A stretch of DNA of 64,000 nt from Breviolum minutum Mf 1.05b.01. Its lineage: Eukaryota > Sar > Dinophyceae > Suessiales > Symbiodiniaceae. Shown piece after piece: positions 56,979 through 64,000 of this stretch. The DNA is taken from contig DF239431.1 of assembly GCA_000507305.1 (NCBI GenBank), positions 1 through 64,000 on the forward strand, read 5' to 3'. The number at the start of each line of letters is the position of its first letter. Within the stretch, counting starts at the first letter, position 1. Made by a program: the position numbers and the translations under genes. The notes beneath the pieces were generated by a model. That model was not told where the DNA came from. It was given only the letters and a program-made list of their open reading frames with translations, and did not search any database.

Positions 56979-57431
56979 GATCTTGATACAAGTGTATTAT
57001 ATTTCAATACATCCACATATCAACATTCCAATACCATCTTAGCTAGTTGATCTCGATGTGTTTTTGTTGAGGACACAAATATCAAATTTCACTTGAAAAT
57101 AAAAACATATACTCCGCCTCATACATAATAATAGAACTCTAACTCAGCACACCTGATGGCAATCCAACATCTTGGACGATCAAAGGAATCACCCTAATTC
57201 AGGAAAAAACGGCTCTGAGTTTATTGTGCCAACAGCACATTCGCTTCTGTCGTTTTTTTTGAAGTACAGGTCATCATAAAATGGCATAAAATAAAATGAA
57301 AGCATGATAAAGTGTCATAACCACATGCAATAAGAAGTCAACGAGTCAAGTGTGTTACCCAACATTCTTTCGACCCCCAAAACCACATCCAAGGTGTGTG
57401 TGCCTGTGTGTTTTTTGATGGCAATCTAAAT

Positions 57432-57555
57432 TTACTCTCCCTAAAGCTAACAAGTCACCCTGAAAATAGGCCGGGCCCCAAAAGAAAGCCGGATCGTCTT
57501 CCAACCATCCGAAAATTCTTTTCGGTGCGATTTCAGGACGTTTAAGGGAGGGTAC
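57432..57555. mobile_element. Family C element, diverged
   Basis: Arms TACTCTCCCTAAAGCTAACAAG (one strand shown as TTTACTCTCCC) and GGACGTTTAAGGGAGGGTA. Confidence 0.65.
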
Positions 57556-57590
57556 TAGGGTACACATGTTTGTTTCAAAAAAAACTCCAT

Positions 57591-57703
57591 CTGGTCAAAT
57601 TATACTATTTCACCAACCCAGATTTCCCTGACATAAAGGGGATTTCCCTTCCTCAGCTATATTTTTGGGGTGAGGTCGTGTGAGGTCGCTATAATTTGAC
57701 CAG
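57591..57703 (-). mobile_element. Element P with 7-bp target duplication
   Basis: Perfect 14-nt inverted repeats CTGGTCAAATTATA / TATAATTTGACCAG; exact ACTCCAT on both sides (57584-57590 and 57704-57710). Confidence 0.9.
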
Positions 57704-57798
57704 ACTCCATCCTGCCTCAGTGTTCAAGTTAAATTCTTTTCGGATTTCACCAAGATCTCCCAACCTCAAGTGGAAGTTGTTTGAATGGCGCCGCAGAG
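57701..57798 (-). CDS. Exon of unknown gene whose donor lies in a perfectly bounded element
   Basis: Acceptor GGCTGCTTGCAG, 32 codons LRRHSNNFHLRLGDLGEIRK then EFNLNTEAGWSL, then CTG|GTCAAATT at the edge of element P (57591-57703). If that element is the intron (GT 57700 to AG 57591), the next frame continues MEFFLKQTCVP and stops. Product unknown. Confidence 0.5.
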
Positions 57799-58707
57799 CT
57801 GCAAGCAGCCAATTTTTTATTCGTTTTCGGAACGGTGCTTTGAACGGTGCTAGAACATATCAAGTGGTTTTCAGGCAATTTAAACGAAAAAACGAGGCTC
57901 CAGGAGAAACATCGCAAGTTGCAACTCAATGCAATTCAATTTTTCTAAGAACGAAGGATGATTTCATTCTTCAGTTTTATCATTTATCATTCAAATAGCC
58001 TGGCTGATGGACAGCATATTTCTTGACCTTGAAGATCTTTAAGCCTTTAATACAACTCAAGGGATCCGGGCAACGAAGTAAGCAGCTGTTCGGACTCCTT
58101 CCTCCTGCGGACATCACTTAAAGCTTGCCAATACAATGGCAAAAACGAAGAAATGCGGCAAAAGGTCAGCTTTCAACATGATATGTTACATCATCTACAT
58201 GATAATTATATTAAATCATATAGAATATATAAAAATATATGATATTATGTACAGTACATATACACAAAAATAATATACACTATCTTTCATCGGTTCAATT
58301 TCGCCCTGGATCCAACACAATCAACACAGCTCCTCTTCGTCTCTCCTAAGCGCAAGGAGGACTCTGCCTTGGCGATGAGCAAAGAAGAAACATCATCATT
58401 TCCTCAAAAAAGCTCTATCTATCCTTGTGAAAGGAGTGCAATATAATATGTTTATAGACAACCCCAAACAAAAACCACCAGACCCGAAACTAATAGATAT
58501 ACTAATAGAATGTTCAATGTTCATCTTCAAAAAAAGGTTCAACATTGTTTCATTATGTCAGCTCATTTCGAACCCCCAAAACTCACACGAACAGAACGGA
58601 ACTTCAACATGAATATTTTCGTTGTTAGTCGTTGTTTCGAAAAAAACGTCAGGCCGGGCTTTCCAGCTTCTACTCGTGAGCATAGCGTTTCAAAGCGGCT
58701 CTCCCAC

Positions 58708-59888
58708 CTGAGAGTCGAGGGTCCAGTCCAAATCACCAAGGTTTGGAGGTGGTGGAGAAACATCAACGTTAAACCTAAGGGCAGCTAAGATGTATAGATA
58801 GAAACCCTACAGCAGAGGCACACCAACAGTGGAAAGAAGTGAACTTAAAGATTGAATAAAGCAATGTAGAAATTTGAAACATGGACAACTTTTGACAAAA
58901 ACAAAACACATAATTAATGGAACTTTTGGCTCAAAAGCTCTACCATCAAAAAATTAATTCAAATTCCATACTATTTTTGGACTCAATTTCCAGAAATCCA
59001 AGCATTTCCCTAGTAAAAGTTGTCCTTATAGGCTTCCAGCTTTTATGAGATGCCACAACTTTCACCAGCTCAAAGTCACCGGGCTTTTTTTCCGATCATA
59101 CCACAGCTTCAGTGGAGAGTTATCGATTCGGTTGTCCACCTTCCCAGTTTTTCCAGGTTTAGGGCGGGGCTTGAAATCCCCGGCCAAATCCCAGTCGGTC
59201 TGCCATATGGAACTTCATCCGAAAAAAAGCCGAGGGTGGTTTACCTTTTGTGGCCTGGCCTGGAAAAGACTTGCTGTACTTCTGCTGTCTGTGCTTTCAA
59301 TTGCTCCTGTGGGGAGAATGCAGCACCCCACAGAACCAGCTTCGCATAGTATGATTGATACAAAACATCTTGAGTTAGAGTTAGTAAATTGTGTTTTTCT
59401 ATTCAGAGATGTAACTTCAATGCCTTTACACAAGTGCATTAATACATTTCATACAAGTTGTTTGCATCTATTTTAACATTTATGATGGCAATACATCATA
59501 AAACACCACTTACAATCAACACATTGGCATTCCAGCAAACAATTGCGGTTGTCATGTAATATGGACGTACAGTCGATATCTTAAAAGCAAAACTGGCTTC
59601 CAAGTCCACCAACAACCACCCTTACTCTCACCACTGAGTTTTCACCACTAACAGCTCCCCTGCAAGTTCGCAACAAGGCGGATCATCCCAGGACTTGGAT
59701 ATGTGGTTCATCACCATGGTCATCGTAAGTCCCCTAACTTGGGGTAAATTCCCCTTGCAAATGGTCAAACTTCATACCTTATAATTGGGGGGGTTACTAA
59801 TCCTAACCACTGAACGTCCGTCCTTGGCCTTCGTGGCCAAGTCTTCTGTCTGATGAAGGGTGAGTCGATCTTCATGGAGGTGTTGTAC
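58708..59888 (-). CDS. Unknown gene, five-exon chain
   Basis: Exons 59778-59888 (VQHLHEDRLTLHQTEDLATK…RISNPPNYK, donor GTATGA), 59632-59693 (SWDDPPCCELAGELLVVKTQ, donor GTGAGA), 59245-59306 (acceptor CTCCCCACAG; EQLKAQTAEVQQVFSRPGHK, donor GTAAAC), 59066-59212 (SIWQTDWDLAGDFKPRPKPG…, donor GTGAAA) and 58708-58774 (FNVDVSPPPPNLGDLDWTLD then SQ). The first join is phase 0 and the last two are phase 2 on both sides. Between exons 2 and 3 the phases differ, so one exon is missing. A possible next exon lies at about 58317-58364. Charged, proline-rich, two Trp-Asp motifs; family unknown. Confidence 0.6.
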
Positions 59889-60150
59889 CTCTTTTTTAAC
59901 GACGGAAGATCCCAACCAACGCATGCTTTTTTTGAAGCGAGTCCAACAACGTTTTTTTTTGGTGAAACGAAATCAGGAGGATGTATATACCGAAAAAAGT
60001 ATTGCATCATGATTTTTAACCAAATGTACACACACATTGATGCTCTCTTTCTCGTACAGGTTTTGAGTTTCAGTAATTGAAAAGATATTTGGACAAGAAA
60101 TATCATGAAATGATCCTCTTTTGATCTTTAGCGAAGTGATGTTGTCATTT

Positions 60151-60230
60151 TCAGTTGTCGCCCTTGGCCTCTTCTTGAAGTTTCTCGAGGGCGGTCTCCG
60201 TATTGTATAAACGTGCTGGGCCGCTCTCAC
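60151..60230 (-). CDS. Terminal exon of unknown gene
   Basis: Acceptor GAGACAG, ESGPARLYNTETALEKLQEE then AKGDN and TGA. Coiled-coil-like end. It closes the gene upstream of the 58.7-59.9 kb chain. Confidence 0.5.
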
Positions 60231-61071
60231 CTGTCTCACCCGTCAATTAAAAGGCTTACTGTATGGATTTTCTTTAGGACGTATCCTAAGTTACAGTTAT
60301 ATGAAGTTTGTATTGTATGGCAAGTTTGTAATATACAACAGTAAATGAATAGCGAATACCTGTAGTTTCCATCTTGTCCTGTTGAAGCATTCTACCACAT
60401 TATTTTTACAAGAGCATACTCAACTGGCTTGAACATCTACGATTAAATGATCTATTCTGCCATGTCTTCCTCTTGCCAAGTTCACGACTGTCACCCAGCC
60501 TATCGTCACCCATCCTATTTGCAATCACTGCGGAAATAAGCAGGGTGATGTTGACATATTGCATAATCTATCCAACATAAACAGCCAAAAAAACCCTGTC
60601 CCAAATCCCGTCCATCCCACGGTCCCACATTGATTTTTAGTACAAGTACCAACGAGGGAACCTCCATTGGCAAGGACCACTGCATTGTGGGCAGAGGTGA
60701 GCTCCTTGAAATGTTGCATGCTACTGGTAGCCAAGATGCAAGATGCTTGGATCAGAACTGGACAAACAGGCATAGTGCCGCCCTTGGGCATAAGTTGAAC
60801 GCATTACAAAAAACTATTGAAAAAAAACTGTTTGGAAATTCATGCGCTTGCCCCTTTGCCTCTTGTGCATGCACAATATCAAGACCTTTCAAACTTTCAA
60901 CTTGCAAAAATGTCGTTGAGATTGGGATTGGTATTGGTCGAGAATTAGAGGACCCTCCAATTCAATCCAATTTAGGTAAGCTTGCTACTTCATCTCTTTT
61001 CCATCGCCCAGTGATGTCTAGCTCTGGGTGTTTTTCTGCTGTAACCCCTTTTCGTTTATCGTTTAAACGAC

Positions 61072-61154
61072 CATCCAGTCCTTCACTTTTTCAGACAGGG
61101 CCACCATCCGATCTTCCAAGGATGAAAGATGGCTTGCAGCCATCTCCCACCATC
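61072..61154 (-). CDS. Internal exon, coiled-coil-like
   Basis: Acceptor GGTTTTTCAG, 27 codons WWEMAASHLSSLEDRMVALS then EKVKDWM, donor GTCGTT. Heptad-like spacing of L/M. A following segment (EKHPELDITGRWKRDEVASL) at 60978-61045 may be a later exon. Confidence 0.4.
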
Positions 61155-61434
61155 CTGAAAAACCGGATCGAGGTTGTGAAGAATCTCAGATTTGATTTTA
61201 CCTGATGTCTAAATTATTTGGGGGGGGTTACAAGACATGTTCTCATCTTTATAGGATCTCTGCATTGCTTTATATTTTCAAATATATCAAAGCGGTTAAA
61301 GTGCGATGTGTGATTTGGTGGACCTACATCCAACAGCTTCTAGAAATCGTCTGAGAGTTTGTAATTATTCGTACTTCTAAGCAGCTCTTGAAGTCGATAA
61401 TATCTTTGAAGTCAATCGTTTCAAAGGTACTTAC

Positions 61435-61851
61435 CAACTTAGCAGTTGGGATAGAAAAAACTTGTTTTACCCCTTCAACCTTGACCATTGCTGAGTCATA
61501 GAAAACAAAAAAAATCCGAAAATCTCCTGCACCAGCACTATCAGCACTGTCGGATGCAACGGACTTGGCCTGAGCACTTTTTTGCGGCGGGGAACGATGG
61601 GTGGTGACGCAGAAAAGTCAACATTCGCCTTGAAATGGGTGTATCCAAAAATAGGATTTACCCCAAATGGATGGTGAAAATCATGGAAAACCCTATTAAA
61701 AATGGATGATTTGGGGGTAAAACACCCACTATTTTCGGAAACATTCCTTGAAATGACTTGGATTTGGTCGACCAAGTTCTGAGATTTTTCGCGACTGAGC
61801 TTAGCTCTTCAATACCACCTACAAGCCTGGTCTTCAACATACCAGGTACTA
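61435..61851 (-). CDS. Two exons of unknown gene, bounded by elements on both sides
   Basis: Exon 61743-61851 (VPGMLKTRLVGGIEELSSVA, KNLRTWSTKSKSFQG) takes its acceptor from the end of family A copy 61852-61952. Its donor (GTTTCC) comes from the end of family F copy 61638-61746. It joins in phase 2 to exon 61435-61576 (AQAKSVASDSADSAGAGDFR, IFFVFYDSAMVKVEGVKQVF…; perfect donor GTAAGT). Product unknown; the second exon has a hydrophobic beta-like core. Confidence 0.55.
61638..61746 (-). mobile_element. Family F element with 9-bp target duplication
   Basis: Exact CTTGAAATG on both sides (61629-61637 and 61747-61755). On the minus strand the element starts GAATGTTTCC and gives the GT donor of exon 61743-61851. 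Confidence 0.9.
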
Positions 61852-61952
61852 CTGTTGATGGCTGAAATCCTGCACCAGCTGATAGGTAGTTTATCCCATT
61901 ATTCACAGGCTTTTATACATCCCAGGTGGTGCAGGATTTCTTCCATCAACAG
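61852..61952. mobile_element. Family A element supplying a 3' splice site
   Basis: TA-flanked. On the minus strand its terminus CATCAACAG gives the AG directly before exon 61743-61851. Confidence 0.8.
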
Positions 61953-62399
61953 TATGACTGTAAGAACCCTAGCCCCAGGCCGGGCCTCCGAAACATGCAT
62001 TTTCCCCATCATCTTTGTTGGCCAAACTCTTTGTGGGATCATTTCATGGGAACTCTTTGTGGCGATGTTAGGAAACCTCATGTGAAAAATGAGCCACACA
62101 GCAAATCAACCATCCAAATTGTACCCTAATCTCCAAAGCATAGGGGGGCGTTAATTTCACCAATTTCCAGCCAAATGTATCCCAATGTAGGTTCAAGTGT
62201 TAAAACTGCCTTTTAACTCCCCCGAAAAAAAAAACGGAACACACACACACACACAAAACGACACATCCATCTAAAATGGGAACCCTGGGCACCCTCATTG
62301 TTAGTGGTTATTGCAACCCATATTTCTAGCGAACAAAAAAAAACGTCATTTTTCATGGTAAGTTTGGGGGAATCCAAAGGACCCCATGCCTTTTTTCAC

Positions 62400-62525
62400 C
62401 CTCCAAAATCGACCCGAGGCAAGGAGCTGGTAGGCTGATGTTCTGCATAAATCGTTCCAGCCTGATGGGGGCAACGCCAACGGACCACCGGGACCGTGGA
62501 CCCGACGTTTTGAGGGAATCCCTGC
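62400..62525 (-). CDS. Internal exon of unknown gene
   Basis: Acceptor ATCAAG, donor GG|GTGAAA, 41 codons: QGFPQNVGSTVPVVRWRCPH, QAGTIYAEHQPTSSLPRVDF then G. A second frame is open (NQGRDSLKTSGPRSRWSVGV). Confidence 0.45.
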
Positions 62526-62566
62526 CTTGATTCAAAGGCAGCTATGATCAATAGCTGTTTCTGGTT

Positions 62567-62690
62567 CCCTTAGTAGGTGGTAGGTGATATAATCACCCAA
62601 TAGGCAATATATAAGTGGTATATAAGTGGTACATACTGCCAATTGGGGGATTATATGGTACCTACCACTTATTAAGGGAACCAGGAAAAT
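62567..62690. mobile_element. Family M element
   Basis: GGTTCCCTTAGTAGGTGGTA … TACCACTTATTAAGGGAACC, long near-perfect hairpin. Confidence 0.85.
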
Positions 62691-63019
62691 TCATTGATAT
62701 AACAGAAGATTCTTTGAATTAGATATAGATCATATAGCTATAGGTAGATCTGATATTCATGTACCCACCCATGGATGAGTTGAAATGATTTCCGGTTTGA
62801 ATCAGCGGCCATCATTTTTTCTTGCGAAGATGCGCCGAAAAAAAGTGACAAGGTCTGATGCCCAAAGGCAAGTTCCAAATTTATATTTTGTCAATATTAT
62901 GGGAACAGCCCCTTGTGAAGACTTTCAACCATAGATATATGCTACTGAATCCAGTATGACTTTCCAGCATGTTACGTTTTCCATGTTGGCCAGGTCGAGG
63001 GGGGGTAATCTGTTCCCAT

Positions 63020-63157
63020 CTAAGCTTCCACAAGGCGATCTCGAAATCTGCGGGTTTTCATGGGGGGGGCACTTTGGACCCCAGGACCCACATGGCAGAT
63101 TTCCGTTTTTGGTTTAGCTGTCTTGGGTCCTTTCCGGTCTCTTGTTACAAGATGTAT
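63020..63157 (-). CDS. Terminal exon of unknown basic protein
   Basis: Very good acceptor (TTTGATTTTCAATGCAG), 45 residues IHLVTRDRKGPKTAKPKTEI, CHVGPGVQSAPPMKTRRFRD then RLVEA, TAG. Ends a gene that also may include exon 63426-63514. Confidence 0.5.
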   Translation of the reverse strand: MHLVTRDRKGPKTAKPKTEICHVGPGVQSAPPMKTRRFRDRLVEA

Positions 63158-63221
63158 CTGCATTGAAAATCAAATAAGTTGAAAGTCTCAAGAAGTGCAA
63201 CTTAAGCATTACCAATTTACG

Positions 63222-63323
63222 GATCCCATGGGACGTTTCCGGTATATTCACCGATCCAAGAATATCGCTGATATTTATGGTAAAAGTAGGTACATCTATA
63301 CCAGTCCCATGGATCCTATGGGT
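63222..63323. mobile_element. Family D element
   Basis: GGATCCCATGGGACGTTTCC … CCAGTCCCATGGATCCTATG. Confidence 0.85.
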
Positions 63324-63425
63324 ATAGCATGACATCAATTTCCAAGGTTTTTATGTTGATCCCTGGCTTTACGACTTCCATATCTTCCTACCTGAAAAAT
63401 TCTGGACCACTGGTCTCCACGCTAC

Positions 63426-63514
63426 CAATAACGCGTCAGGAAGAATTCTTCCCTACGGGGAGCTGTTGCCAGAATGGACAGAAACAACTCGAGCGCACTG
63501 AAGATAGGAATCAC
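63426..63514 (-). CDS. Internal exon of unknown gene
   Basis: Acceptor CGATCAG, donor TG|GTAGCG, 29 codons VIPIFSALELFLSILATAPR then REEFFLTRY; a hydrophobic helix long enough to be a membrane segment. Phase does not match exon 63157 directly. A family D element lies between. Confidence 0.45.
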
Positions 63515-63562
63515 CTGATCGCTGCAGGTGAGCTGTAGCAACTGCAATATCAAATCCCCATG

Positions 63563-63675
63563 CTGTTGATGGTTCGGAAATCAGGTAAACTCACCAGTTG
63601 AGGAAAAGGTAGTTTATCGCATTATTTACGGCGTTTTATAAATCCCAGGTGGTGCAGGATTTCTTCCATCGACAG
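63563..63675. mobile_element. Family A element
   Basis: Left arm GCTGTTGATGG with an inserted GTAAACTCA near the tip; right arm CCATCGACAG. Confidence 0.75.
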
Positions 63676-64000
63676 TATTAGTATCCGTCGATATATCTAT
63701 AGACCTGAGTTGGTACTACGGATGTGATCATTATATACATATATGCACCTATCTCCGAAGTATGTGATACATTGTACTACACCCTACTCAACTGTTTAAG
63801 TAGCTAGTGTGTTGTCCCTGTTTCCTATGCATCGAGTCCTATATAGCTTCGTGATCACACATTGGCTCTCCGAGAAGCACCCTTTCTGTGTCGCACATGC
63901 CTGTGGCATTTGATAGTTTTCATAGATGATAAGTCTATCATGAGACAGGATTCAACAGGTCAAGAGGATAAACGTTACATTACATGTTGCATATGTGCAA

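Noticed and set aside
60630-61205. Longest plus-strand open frame, 191 codons
   Set aside because: The opposite strand carries segments with strong acceptors and natural composition (for example exon 61072-61154). The plus frame has no splice context and odd composition, so it is a shadow.
1-64000. tRNA, rRNA or spliced-leader genes
   Set aside because: No cloverleaf with a GTTCGA-type arm, no rRNA core motif and no dinoflagellate spliced-leader-like block was noticed on reading; a covariance search would be needed to be sure.

Overview
The window looks like nuclear DNA of a protist with small, widely spaced exons. The reasons are GT-AG introns, exons of about 30 to 300 nt, no operons or Shine-Dalgarno-like starts, AT-rich spacers with microsatellites, and dozens of short fold-back elements. 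Nearly every coding segment I could support reads on the minus strand. One-way gene order, tiny exons and element-laden introns are known from dinoflagellates, so a dinoflagellate or similar alga is my best guess. No spliced-leader relic or marker gene was seen, so the lineage is open.

Two genes are identified from conserved motifs and rebuilt exon by exon. The first is an S9-family (prolyl-oligopeptidase-like) peptidase at about 0.9-4.6 kb, with exons at 4511-4645, 3409-3510, 2614-2735, 1958-2108, 1342-1441 and about 903-1028. The second is a class I SAM-dependent methyltransferase at 19.1-22.9 kb, with at least seven exons, one only 31 nt long. A weaker case is a beta-propeller-like gene at 50.3-50.8 kb. 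About 35 further exons or exon chains have open frames, splice signals and, in many cases, matching intron phases, but I do not recognise their products. Many end in a stop, so the window holds roughly 15 or more co-oriented genes, most seen only in part.

Between and inside these genes lie more than 80 copies of at least 12 families of 70-140 bp imperfect palindromes, about a tenth of the window. Families A, C, D and E have TA dinucleotides at their ends, as Tc1/mariner-type MITEs do. Families B, F and P differ: they carry 7-9 bp direct repeats at their edges. Where they meet exons they supply splice sites, in some cases a whole GT-AG intron. This introner-like behaviour is the most interesting signal here.

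Layout: 0.9-4.6 kb peptidase; 5-18.7 kb short exons of about eight unknown genes; 19.1-22.9 kb methyltransferase with an (AACC)n tract in intron 1; 24-36 kb unknown exon chains with a TAG/AGC trinucleotide tract at 32.7 kb; 36-39 kb a local duplication and a GAT/GGT tract; 40-52 kb unknown exons with many elements; 53 kb a CTAT tract; 54.7-63.5 kb the best phased unknown gene chains. All gene models were made by eye; protein names beyond the two identified genes should not be assumed.
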